Shown: positions 45,815 to 56,605 of the stretch, piece by piece
Position numbering within the stretch: the stretch's first letter is position 1
How the letters are laid out: the number at the start of each line of letters is the position of its first letter
Assembly (NCBI GenBank): GCA_010093515.1
Contig: MU001670.1
Span: 1-64,000, forward strand
Origin: Lineolata rhizophorae
Taxonomy: Eukaryota > Ascomycota > Dothideomycetes > Lineolatales > Lineolataceae
DNA length: 64,000 nt
Direction: 5' to 3'
Translations under genes and position numbers: made by a program
Notes under the pieces: generated by a model
Databases searched by the model: none
The model's input: the letters and a program-made list of their open reading frames with translations, nothing else
Told to the model about the DNA's origin: nothing

Positions 45815-48189
45815 GCCGTAACATAGCCTGTGCGTGTGGAAAAGGGATCATTGTTACGAATATAAAAGAGGGGGGTAAAGGAAGCGATTCCGATTCAAAT
45901 GTTGGGGGGGGTGATGCTATTATTTGTGAAATGGGAGTCGTCCAGGGTTAGGGAAAGACTTCTTGCTTTTCTTCTTTCTATTCCGCTTTTTTTTTTTTGG
46001 TTAGGGATCGGATTGGTACAGGCAGGGATCCGCTGGAATTCCTTTTTTTAAATGTTTCGCGTAGACTTGCGGGAAGGGTTATTGTTTGCCGGGTTTGGAA
46101 TGCTGCTTACGCGGGCGGGGCTTAGATGACTTGTTGCTTTGCTGCCCTGGATGGACGGGCCGCCCGTTTTTCTCGTGTCCTCGGCAGCAAAGATTAGTTG
46201 TGAGTGTTGCCGGCCTGGATCAATTGGTGCATTTTGGCGTTCGCTTCTCTGGGGCTTTTTGTTTTTAGGAAAAGAACTGGATTTGGGGGTTCCTGGCGTG
46301 GAGCCGTTGTAAGAATAGAGCACGTATCAATAAATGAAGCCAAGGTAACTACATATGTGAATATTTCCAATTCGAAGCGGGAATATGTAATTGGGAATAG
46401 ACCTACAGTACTAAGAATTGATATCTTGACGCCTTGAGAGTTAGTACCCTGCCTTTGTACGACAATACCATCTTTATAAAAGCCTAAATTTTAATGTTAT
46501 GCAGCCCTAGCCTACTATACCAAACTCTAAAAGGCTCCTTGGAGTGATTGCATAGGTTAGGAACTGTATATTTGTTAACAATTAAAGCATCTCAGTAATT
46601 TGAGACGGATGCTACAGGACCAGATAATTAGCCAGTTGTTGATGCCCTGACTAAGTACATTCCGTTAGCTTGGGAAACCGAAAAAGTTTGCACCCTTTGC
46701 GTTCGTGGTTTCTTTCCCATAATCACTATAACATTTGGAAAAATTGCTGCAGCAAAGCTAACACTGAAACCCTGGCAAAGGCTACAAGTCCTGAACCGAC
46801 TCAATGTACCCGAAGCTGACCATGTTAGTCCGAGTTGTCGAACGTCCAGAGGCAGAATGGTTCCTCGTCTAATCGTATATCCAACCAACATAATGTTAGC
46901 GGGCCAAGGAGACTCAGGGCGAATAATCGTGTGAATCACCAAGTCAAATCACGACGAACGCACGATGAACGGATGATTTAAGGAGGCTGTGAGATAGATT
47001 GCAAACTGATCGCTGAGGGTGGAAGGTGCCCTCTGCCTCCTAGCCGAGATATAGGAAAGGTCCCACATGATATCGGCTAATACTATAGAAACAACTGCCT
47101 TCCCTCCTATAGGAGCGCGCCCACGCCGGCCTCGCGCTTATTGAAAATAGAGACACAAAAGGGATAGGGAAAGTAGCTGAGCAGGGTCTGCTTTGCGGAG
47201 CAAATTGGTATAAAAATAAGTCGTACGGGGCCCCTTAGTACGCGTATACATGCGTATTCCCTAGATAGAAATACAGGACTTTGATTATACTTCACTGCGG
47301 TCGCGAGTGCCTATATATACAGTAGTTGCTTCCTGCTTTGTTCAGATATAGCGTGGTATTAGGGAAAGAGTGACGTTGTCGCCGGGTCTAGGCCGGTGGA
47401 TGAAAGGATCCGCTCGCCTACCGAGTACCCTCCCTTGGTAGAGCCTACGTATGCCCTTCCTTGCAATGCCAACCAATCAGGCTGTTGGCATTGATTTCGG
47501 TCTAAGCACTTCCTGGTCAAGAACGGGGTCACGTTTCATCTCCTTTAAAGTACGCTAACGGAGATACGAGGGCCGGACAGCGGAGGACGAAAATAACCTT
47601 GAATTTCTCATGGCGAGTCTTAAGACGTGCTTGGGAAAGATGAGTAAGATTAGTCTGGAAAAGTGCGAACAAATGTATCTGCGGGTGTTTGGGATAGAAA
47701 GGTTGAGCGTTCGTTAGAGTAGTCGAGAAACGACAGAGCAAATTATCAGTAGCACCAAGTCTATGCAGGTGGAAACCGGGACCGGTGTCAAAATCAAGTC
47801 ACAACGGGGTCTAAATGTCGTCCTCGCACGCAATCGGGATACTGGATGTATTTAGAACACTTAATATGGACGACCAGAAATACTTATAGTAGTCGTAGCC
47901 TGCATATCCCGAGAAGGGAGAGGTCAGGGTGAATGAAATCAACCAACCAACCAACCAAAGCATGCAATCGAGAAATCCCTGGACTTCAGTGTCTCTGAGG
48001 ACGCGCGATAGCCATAAGTGCTGAGGTTCTGTTTCGCACCTCAAGTCGAAGGGGTCGGAGACAAACCCTGACAAGGCATCGATGTCTCCGTTGCACATAC
48101 TGAGCCCGGTTTTCGTGATCCCCGGGGACCAGCAACGTCCGCTAGCACCTCCCGAAGTATCCTCCTCGACACAGATGCCAGCCTGTACG
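45815..48189. other. Gene-poor AT-rich stretch
   Basis: About 2.4 kb marking the edge of the second island. It holds the 3' region of the NIPA gene (T- and G-runs), short unsupported open frames (for example 46628-46942 minus and 47811-48098 minus) and a small CCAA run near 47940. No complete gene or recognisable transposon. Confidence 0.5.
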
Positions 48190-50506
48190 TCAGACAGCCA
48201 GAGTCGAGAGTTCAGCAGTGATCGATCTCCTCTCCCGTGAAAACAAATCTGCTGATTTATCTCGTGCTTTGATCAGCCCACTTTCATCTCTTCTCATCTT
48301 TCGATTTGGGGCGATGGTCCCCAGAACTGGACGAGGGACTCGTTCTTCAGCCCGCTCAAAGTCGAGGATCATTACTCTGCCAGTGACAGGGTCTCGAACA
48401 ACGTTGCGAGGCTTGAGGTCACGGTGCAGAACTTGTAAGTTGTGGATCGCACGGATGCAGACCACAGCCTGGTCCGTGACTTGAGCACAGTTGGCAGTAC
48501 TGATCTGCTTGTGGATCGGCATGCCTCCGAAACTCAAGAACATAGCGTGCGTAAGATACGCAATGGCGTCGTAGTAATACGGCCGAACGAGATGGATGCT
48601 TCCCAAGTAAACCGGTACGTGAATGCCTTGGATGGGGCGAAGCCGGTCATATACGATTGCCTCATGCATCATATGAGGGACGAAATCGATGGGCGAACAC
48701 TTGGCGACAAGTGTATACCCATGGGAAGCCAATCTGACCATGAACGGTACGCCACGTGACCTGTGTCTGCCAATCGGCTCAAAATTAGAGTCCAAGTCCT
48801 GCGCAAGCTGTTGTCTTATGAGCGCACAGAACATCAGCCCGTCGATTTGATGATGCTCTCGCCCATGCTCGTTCACGTTGGGACATGATTTGTCCAGAGG
48901 CCTACCATCGACCAAGCTGCGGAGACATTCTTGGGTGCAGTACTGCTGACCCGTACTACTTCCGGAAGTAAGACGCTCTGTTGAAGAACCACTTCCCTCA
49001 AACGGCCTCGTGGCCCGTGAAGGTGCGGATCGGGGGGGCCGGCTTGGTGTTTCTGGATCGGAACCATCTTCGTCCGTCTCACGGCGGCCAAGGCGATCGT
49101 AAGATGAGCAAGACTGGGCGCTCAGAACATGTCGCCGCGGTCGCAAGCGGATAGGCGATGCGCGAAAAAAGGCTTCCTGCCGTGGCGGCCGATACTCAGA
49201 CGACGGCGCTTCATCCGCCGGAATTGCCTTGAGTAAGTCATGGTAGATCACCTTCCAGATTTTGAGCTGCTCGAAAGCACGATCCCGCCAGCTGTGGCTG
49301 CGCGGCGGTTTCTTGAGACTCTGCAGCGTGAACGCTAACATTTTGCCCAACTGCAGTGAGATGCAGCCGATTGTCCTGGTCGCCATTCGCCGTCCACCCA
49401 GTGGAGTCGCCCACATATCTCCTTTCGGCACGGACAGGAAGAACAAGACCGTTCGCGGATCTTCGGGTATTCTGAGAAAGATGGATGCTTCGCCATTACA
49501 GACGCATCCAAATTCTAACCCAGCACGTACCATGTATGAAAAAGCCTGGGTGATCGCTGCGGCTACCAAGCGGCGACAATGCTCTTTCGGCCCATCAGTG
49601 TCTTTGGATCGGACTACCTCCGCCAAATCCATCTCTTCCAATCCTTCGTAGATGTGACCTAGCGTGAGCTTATGGGGCGCCTTGTATTCGATAACGAAAG
49701 CGGGAATGCGGGAGCCTGCACGTTGCGAATCACTGGAGATATTGTATACGCAAAACTGGTCTGCGCGAGGGCGTGCTGATTTGGTCTGCTGAGCGGACAC
49801 GACGGCGGATGCGGGAATGGCCGAGGCTCGCTGTGAGCCAGACTGTCGCTCTTGTTCCAGTAGGCGTGGTGAACGCCTTCGCCTGGGGCCCGGCTCGCTC
49901 ATGCTTTGCATACCCTCCTCGATGTCGGCATCTTGGCTGAGCGTGTTGCTGTGATTCTCAAACTGCACTGAACCCTCGAGCCTAAAAGCCTTCCTGAGCT
50001 CATCCTTCTCGTGCAGCTGACTGACGATAAGCGAGATCTGGTCATGTACTGTGGAACGCTCAAAATGATGAAGGTCAAGCTCCGAGCTCATCATTCTGCG
50101 CCTAACTATCTTCCCCATTCTCTTGCATCGTGTTGATCGATGTGAAATGCCGCTCTCGAATGAAATCCGATGCTACCAGAGCTTCCCAGATAGCCTCTTG
50201 ACGGATAGGAAAGTCTTCCCACGCGCATATTCGTTCCGGTCTGACCTTCTTGTCCGCGTTTGACGGATCGCCTTGCGTCGACACCGTCGTGTCAGTCTGA
50301 ACGGTCAGGCCGCAGTGCAAGTGGCTATGACAGGCATCGAGAAATTCGGGCAGGGTCGTTTTGCGAGTTCTCTCTTCCGCCTGATTTCGTGCGTATTCTG
50401 CGTCTTGCCGCCTCCGCCGCTCCTCCTCGTGGGCCTGTTCAGCTTCCTGTCGCCTCCGCTGCTCTTCGTAATAAAGCTTCTTGAAATCGGGGGACGAGGC
50501 ATCCAT
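48190..50506 (-). pseudogene. Broken nuclease-like / kinase fusion gene of a fungal multicopy family
   Basis: Two adjoining minus-strand frames together cover one family architecture. It has an N-terminal charged coiled coil (MDASSPDFKKLYYEEQRRR) and a conserved linker (LPEFLDACHSHLHCGLTVQT). Next comes a region with a PAFVIEYKAPHKLTLGHIYE core, which resembles the E-x-K strand of PD-(D/E)XK nuclease folds. The C-terminal kinase-like domain has LHRDLKPRN and MILDFERAE. In the kinase part the HRD Asp, the Lys and the Asn are present and DFG reads DFE, as in related fungal proteins. I know the architecture from multicopy, often subtelomeric fungal families. The copy looks broken, with about one break. 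The role is unknown. The nuclease-like reading is inference from one motif. Confidence 0.65.
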
Positions 50507-51000
50507 CGATGACGAAGGTTATTAGCGGAAGATTTATCGTAGTAAGTCACCTGGTAACGTCGTAGAACACGATAATTCTAGTGGATAATGCTGGGCAAAG
50601 GTGAGGTTTTGTTAAAAGATCGTCGCGCGTTTGCTATGATCGACGCGAGACGAACCCACCTGGTGCTAATCTACATTAGGTTAGAAGTGTGCAAAGATAC
50701 GTGTCAGCCGGCATGTGATCGTGCACGGCTCATCCATCTCATCTGTGTGCCTACTTCCCCAACTGCCCTTCAACTGCCCTTGAGCCCGCAATACGGCTCG
50801 CTGCACCTCAGTGGCTGGCGCAAAACCACTGCCCCTCCGTCCTCCCTCCCCCAATCGGGCCAGATGTCGGACCATATCTCTTAAAGATCGCCAGATTTGT
50901 CGGCGACGAGGAGCGCCTCCCTGTCATCGTGTCTATCGTCTTGGCTTTCCAGCCGATCCAACCGTCGATATTTGATGCTGTGCCGCATTTACCGAGGGTG
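50507..51000. other. Intergenic region
   Basis: Upstream side of the kinase-type pseudogene. No gene seen before the LisH open frame. Confidence 0.5.
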
Positions 51001-51219
51001 ATGATGAGTCAACTTCAGATGAATTATATATGGCGTGGTGCTATCGCCCCCGATCTTGTTGGTAGCACAGCACAGATTAACAATACATGGCGCGGCTCTG
51101 GGACGAGTGAGTCGATGCGTATTCTCAACACCTACATCTACGACTACCTTCTCAACAATGGTTATGTTGAGGGTGGTGCCAATTCTGGGACATCTACAAT
51201 GCTCATCGAGAGGGACTAA
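51001..51219 (+). CDS. Small LisH-motif protein or fragment
   Basis: A frame that opens at 50929 and has its likely ATG at 51001 (MMSQLQMNY) encodes about 72 aa. It contains SMRILNTYIYDYLLNNGY, a good LisH motif start as found in Flo8/Som1-type fungal regulators, where LisH mediates dimerisation. Full-length relatives continue for hundreds of residues; this one stops soon after the motif. No downstream exon was found. It is probably the truncated remains of a LisH regulator gene, although a small functional dimerisation peptide cannot be excluded. Confidence 0.4.
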   Translation: MMSQLQMNYIWRGAIAPDLVGSTAQINNTWRGSGTSESMRILNTYIYDYLLNNGYVEGGANSGTSTMLIERD

Positions 51220-52133
51220 TGGCCACCGCGGCTGCCGCATTCTGACCGCACAACCTGGCAGCTAGTGCTTAGACGGAGCATTAGAAAGACAAGATGTCTA
51301 GAAGTGCTCCACATCACTAGCTCTAGAAGCCGCGATGTTCAAGGCTTACCTAGAAGCGCATCAGAATCTATGCCTGGGAAAAGGCGAATATTGAGGAAGT
51401 TGAAGGCATTCAGAAACAGCATCAGCGCTGGATGCATTGCATCATTATTCGACGACAGTTATTCTTCGTAGAGGAATTCCCGTAAGATATCACATGGATG
51501 TCGAAAAGTAGGAATAGGGGAGTTGGAATCTGAATTACCGGGTTATGAATGAGGGTCTCCCTTGTCATCGAGCAATATATCTGTCATGTGCGGTCGGATC
51601 TGAACTCAACCCCACGTGCGCAAGAGATTCCTTGATGTCACGCCGCCTAACCAACGGAGACATGCCATACAGAAAGCTGTCGCGAAGTATATCTGAAGGG
51701 AGGCTTAGACAATGGAGCGACTAATCTTGTATGGATCAGTTGCAGGGACTGACGGCCCTGTAACGGGTCGCGTAGGCACTAGTGCCTGACAGTCCCTGCT
51801 CTCCTAAGACCTGAAAGCATTATAGTTCTTAAATGGATGCAACACTGATACATACCATTTAGACAACATGATGTCCCGGTAATTAGAGCCTCAACATCAG
51901 AAACAGCAGAGAGCGTAGTTAACCAAACGCAAACGCAAAGTGAAAGCGAGCGAGCAGACTCCAAACCGGGGCTGACATCGCATCATAACCAAATGATGTG
52001 CTAGAAGATGGCTGGTTGAGAATCCATGCCTATCACTAACCTGACGAAAGATCCCGATACAAGACGCACCCCCCAAAAAAAGGGAAAACAGAAAATTATC
52101 GAGCATGGATGAGAGTTTGTCGAAGCCATTACT
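51220..52133. other. Gene-poor stretch with inverted repeat
   Basis: About 900 bases without a supported gene. It contains the inverted repeat at 51742-51799, listed separately. Confidence 0.5.
51742..51799. repeat. Inverted repeat with nested palindrome
   Basis: GCAGGGACTG (51742-51751) pairs with CAGTCCCTGC (51790-51799). Inside lies the perfect 14-base palindrome AGGCACTAGTGCCT (51774-51787). It could form a cruciform or be a small transposon relic. No flanking duplication was seen. Confidence 0.6.
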
Positions 52134-54670
52134 TGCTGGTTGCTGTTTGCTTCTTCCAAAGCTCGCAATATCTCCCCTCCCGCTTCAACAAACTCTAGTA
52201 GGTTCCGCTTTCGATAGTGTTTCCTTTCTCCATGACGAGGATAAGATCGACATCCATGATGGTTGACAGTCGCTATGCGATGAAGATCGTCCGTCCCGCC
52301 TTCAGCCTCTGCAACGCCTCTTGAGTCTGCGCTTCGATCGATGAGTCCACAGCGCTAGTTGGTTCATCCAACTGATCCTTGGACTTTTGAGAAGCACGCG
52401 CGCATTGGCTACTCGCTGTCGTTCTCCACCCGAAAGTTTTACGCCTCCTTGTCCAACAAGAGACTGGTATGTTGCCGGTAGCGACATAGTTTTTTCATGC
52501 ACAGTTGCCGCCGCACATACGTCGTAGACCTCGTCATCGGTTGCGTCTAGCCTTGCGTATCGAATGTTCTCAAGGACCGTCATGTTGAAGAGAACGGACT
52601 CTTGCCGCACGGTGCCGAGATTCTCGCGCAGGCTGCCAAAAGTCACCGAGCGTACGTCTTGTTCGTCAATCGCCGCCCGTCACGTCGTAGAAACGGCAGG
52701 CTAGCTTGAATAGAGTTGATTTGCCTCCTCCTGACTCGCCGACAATTGCGACTGTCTGACCGGGGTTGGCAACGAAGCTGACCTCGTTGATCACATGCTC
52801 TCGCGACGGGTACGAGAAGTCCACGTCGTGGAACTCAATCCTTCCATTGCAAACCTGCAGCTGAGCAGCATCTTTTGAATTCGATGCGGAAGGTTTGGAT
52901 TTCACTAGCTCTAGGACACGTTCGGCGTTGACCAGAGCAGATGTGAGTCGTTTGTAGGACCAGCCCAGGACTTGAACCGGGAACGTGATTGTTCACCAAT
53001 ATTAAGTAAAGGTGACGAGGTTTCCGATGGGTTTTCCGTCAAAGGTGATTCTCCAGATTGCGAGGAATGATCAGCCGAGTAGTCAAATTGTGATCAAAAG
53101 CCACTGTGCGCCAGACGTAAATCCAACCGGCGCGGGTACGCTCACTGTGTGCCAACCGAACTCTCCGCAACTGCTCCGTATTGGTTTCGCCCGTGTTCAC
53201 TCCTATTAAAGTATGATACCGTTTGCTAGTTCGAGATGAATTGATGTGTAGTCTTGCTCTCGATGCGAGACTCAACGACAGAGGTTCGTTGTCGCGGCTT
53301 TGTCCAGGCCGTACACATCGTCTCGACCATCGCATAGGCGATGCAAACTGGCAGAGTGGCAAGCGCGATATACGCATCGAACAGATGAGTGACGTGCAAG
53401 ATGGCCAGGATGAGATCAACAACCATCGAGGCTATGTTAAGCAGCGCCAATTCGATGACACAGGGTATGGAGGTCACTTGTTCGACAGCATTGAGAGCCT
53501 CTCCCGTGTTGTTGTCGCTGTGGAAGTCTATACAAAGACTCAAGACATGTCGGAACGCGAGGCCCCGGATCTCCTTATACGAAAGGTGACGGAATTTCGT
53601 GATTGTGACACTCTTTATACGCTAGATTCCTGCTGAACTATTGATCCGGATGAAGATCATCTAAACCAGAACCTCGCACCACAACAAGACGCCCGCTGAG
53701 CGCCCAGTTGTTAGCCTCTCCGTGACAACCTCGAGCTGTCGTAAAGCCAGGATGTTGGGGAGTAGAGTGGGGATCAGGTGCGCAATCAGGACAGCGACAA
53801 TTGGCTTTACTTCGAAATTGTTCCGACGAAACAGATACGGCAGAAAGTTGGCGAACGACTAAAAGTAGCCGAACCAACCCTGCTCTTCCAGTCGTTGTCG
53901 CTGTCGCTCCTTAATGTTCTCATCGTCATCATTGTCGTCCTCCAATTCGGCCTCGTGATCAGTATCACGCCCATCTGTCTGAGTCGCTGAAAGGTCGACG
54001 TCCCTTTCGATCAGTGGTTGACGCTCTTCATCAGTGCGGCATTCGGAAGAGTATTGGAGTAGTGCGGAATACCCAACGCTGATGAGAATAACGGTACTCA
54101 GAACGCTGAGTGTCTTTTGCATCTGGGCCGTGTCGTGGTATCCGTCGGGGGGAGGAGCGTGGTGAAGACGCAGGGGCCGATTTCGAAAAGATAGCCAAGT
54201 GTCCGCGTTCCAAAGAAGAATTCGGACATGTTCGAACACCAGCCGCTTGCGAATGCAGCGTGTCAGATGAAGTTCCAATCCGCAAACCTTGATCAATAGG
54301 GTATCGCAGAGCTGTCTAAACTTCATGTGTACTGAAATATATCGGTAGCGGTACTTGTTTAAGAACGGTGCATACCTCAATAAGGGTCCCCCCGATATAG
54401 ACAAAATAGGGTGGAGAAGTAAACATCGAGACCATACTGGACACTACGAGCATTATACTCCTCCAACCCTGGATTGCCGATGATATATGTCAAACACTCT
54501 GCGTGGTTCAAGTCTGCGTATTGATGGTAACGTAGCGGTCTGCCTGCAGGGCAGTTAAATTGGATCGTGACTAAAATAGCATAGGTTACATGCTGAAGCG
54601 TTTCAGAACAGTAGCTTGACTCGGTTTCCAACCTCTTCAGAATTAGTCCAACTATCACTTTCTCATTCAT
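52134..54670 (-). pseudogene. Wrecked HMT1-type ABC transporter (ABCB half transporter)
   Basis: Pieces in several frames follow the family order on the minus strand. First come N-terminal membrane segments and an acidic linker (about 53860-54670). Next is FLPYLFRRNNFEVKPIVAVL (53640-53860), then the membrane domain with MSLCIDFHSDNNTGEALNAV (53226-53543). The nucleotide-binding domain has Walker A GESGGGKST, a Q-loop region VRQESVLFN and the signature LSGGERQR. Just after it the frame changes before the Walker B region (DEPTSAVDSSIEAQ is in another frame). A stop also stands where the H-loop histidine should be, ahead of RLST. The end GRYCELWKKQTATSK lies near 52134. Relatives (S. pombe Hmt1 / ABCB6 type) export metals or phytochelatins from the cytosol at vacuolar or mitochondrial membranes. 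This copy cannot make a complete transporter. Confidence 0.85.
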
Positions 54671-55479
54671 CCAACGTGTGACCTCGTCTCGGTTTCATCT
54701 CAACACCTCACCGCCAGACTAGGGGCCCTGCCACGGGGCAACGACTACCATATAGCAGAAGTGAGAAGGGGACAAGGAAAGATTTTCACCAACCCGACAA
54801 ATCGCAGCCTAGATTGGTTATATGGATCCTTCGGGGAGCTGAATCGGCCGTAAAACTAGAATTTACTACTACTATTCTCTAGGCTTCAATGTCACATCTG
54901 AAAGCGAATGTTTGTTCGCAGAAGTTGGGGATCTGACTCCGTTCTCTAGGCTCACACCACGCCATGAGCTGGTCTGGACCGGGGGCTCCAGTTGTAGATT
55001 AGTAACTCCAGGGGCGTACATGAGCGGCATAAATTCTAACTAGTCCACAACTCGATCCAGCCGATATGACTGTGTCCCAATGTAAATCTATTTTCGAGGC
55101 CTTTTAGGAACGATTTTGCACGTGTAACTTCTTTCATTCAGATGTCGTCTCAGTTTTCAACGACAGCACGATCCTGTTCGGCCAAGCGTTTGGGTAGGTC
55201 CGTCTCTTTTTGCAAGTACGTAACGTTGTACACGAATCTTCCGCTTCAATCCGGCATACGAGGAATGAGCAAGTTTCAATCTTACCGCACTGCTGGTATC
55301 TATGTTCGGGGCTTAGAATCGGTTCTTTTTGCGCACTTTAGTCAATATTAGGTGTAATGCCACCTTTTTGCCTTATACCAAGTGTACAGTACGGACTTGC
55401 ACACTTGGTTCCTCTCTCTACGAGACTTATTTAACGCGGGTTCCAGTATATCTAACCTCGTAGGTACATTCCACGTCTT
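54671..55479. other. AT-rich intergenic region
   Basis: About 800 bases between the ABC pseudogene and the kinase gene. Only short unsupported frames. Confidence 0.5.
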
Positions 55480-56605
55480 TCAAATGCCCTCGAACCACCG
55501 ATGCGCTAACGCCTCCTGCCCCGTGATTCTCTTTGCAGGATCGAAGTTTGTCAATCCGCTGATAAGGTCCTTGAAGTCTTCATCAAAATGCTCAACACGC
55601 CACAGCGAGAATGGCTTTCTTGGATTCTCCTTGTTGAATCCGCTCTCAAGGACTTCAAAGACCTGGCACCAAGGGTTCTTCTCACCAAGATGCCTGAGGA
55701 GCCCGTGGAGCCCATCCTCGTCCGCAAAACACGAAATCTGGCGCTCGAGTACGGCAGCCAGAAGCTCTTCACCCGGGGCCAACTCCTCATTGTCAACGGC
55801 AAAGATGACGCGTTTTGTCACAGCGTAGATGCACTACGTAGCAGGACTGGTTAGTATTCTGAGATCGAGGAGGGGTTGATGGATTAGGCGACTTACCACA
55901 ACACCGAAAGAGAATATATCAGAAGCCTTTCCCACGGGGCCTTGCGCATGTGCTTCCGGACTGCGCCACATCCAGTTCCCCAGTTGCGCACCTTCCAGAA
56001 TGCTGCCGGGAGGAATGTGTGCCGCGTCTTCCAGATCAGCAAGCTGAATCCTTTCGAATTCCATTTCATCCTCCTTCTCCTTCTCCTCCTTCACATCAAT
56101 GAGTATGTTATTCGCTTTGACATCTGTAGCGCATCAATCACTGATGAGCCGGTCACGCATAGAGATATCGCGGTACCGTTATGAACAATGTTTCGTTCGT
56201 GCAAAGCCGTAAGCCCCCGTAGCGCATCTTTGAGGATCCTCTTCGTAGATAAAAGGGATAGGGACTTTTGGGCAAGCCGCAGCAGGTTCTCGTTCATGTA
56301 TTTGAATACGAACATGGACTGCTCTGGGATTGTGTCCAGCAGTCCACGCAGAAATGGACTGCTGCCCACACGTTCGTAAATGTTGAGCCTTGACCGGAAG
56401 TTTCCTCTCAGAATTCCCTTCAGTACGAGCTTTTCGTTCCCATGCCTAAATCCACTGATCAGTAGATTTGTACTATTTTTGAAAAGTTTCGGCGCGCGTG
56501 CCTCGCAAAAAGGACACGCCCAAATGGTAGTCCCTCATCCTGAAGAACTCGCTCGACGACATAAGCGCGGCCAGATTGGCCGATCATTTCGGACGGAGTA
56601 TTCAT
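55480..56605 (-). CDS. Small Ser/Thr protein kinase
   Basis: Exons: complement of 55480-55833, 55897-56123, 56177-56445 and 56502-56605 (317 aa). It starts MNTPSEMIGQSGRAYVVERV. Lys44 in EKLVLK is the likely ATP-binding lysine. The catalytic loop IVHNDVKANNIL holds Asp125, Lys127 and Asn130, with HRD changed to HND. The DFG site reads DLE at 154-156, and WMWRSPEAHAQG is the APE-like region. The C-lobe ends FDPAKRITGQEALAHRWF, a normal kinase ending. Most catalytic residues remain, but the altered DFG motif leaves activity uncertain; related small fungal kinases share it. The first intron, 56446-56501, restores GRVLFARHGNEKLVLK only with a GC donor (AG|GCACGC). The gene is isolated in a gene-poor island. 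A frame-open extension to 56728 was judged leader sequence. Confidence 0.78.
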
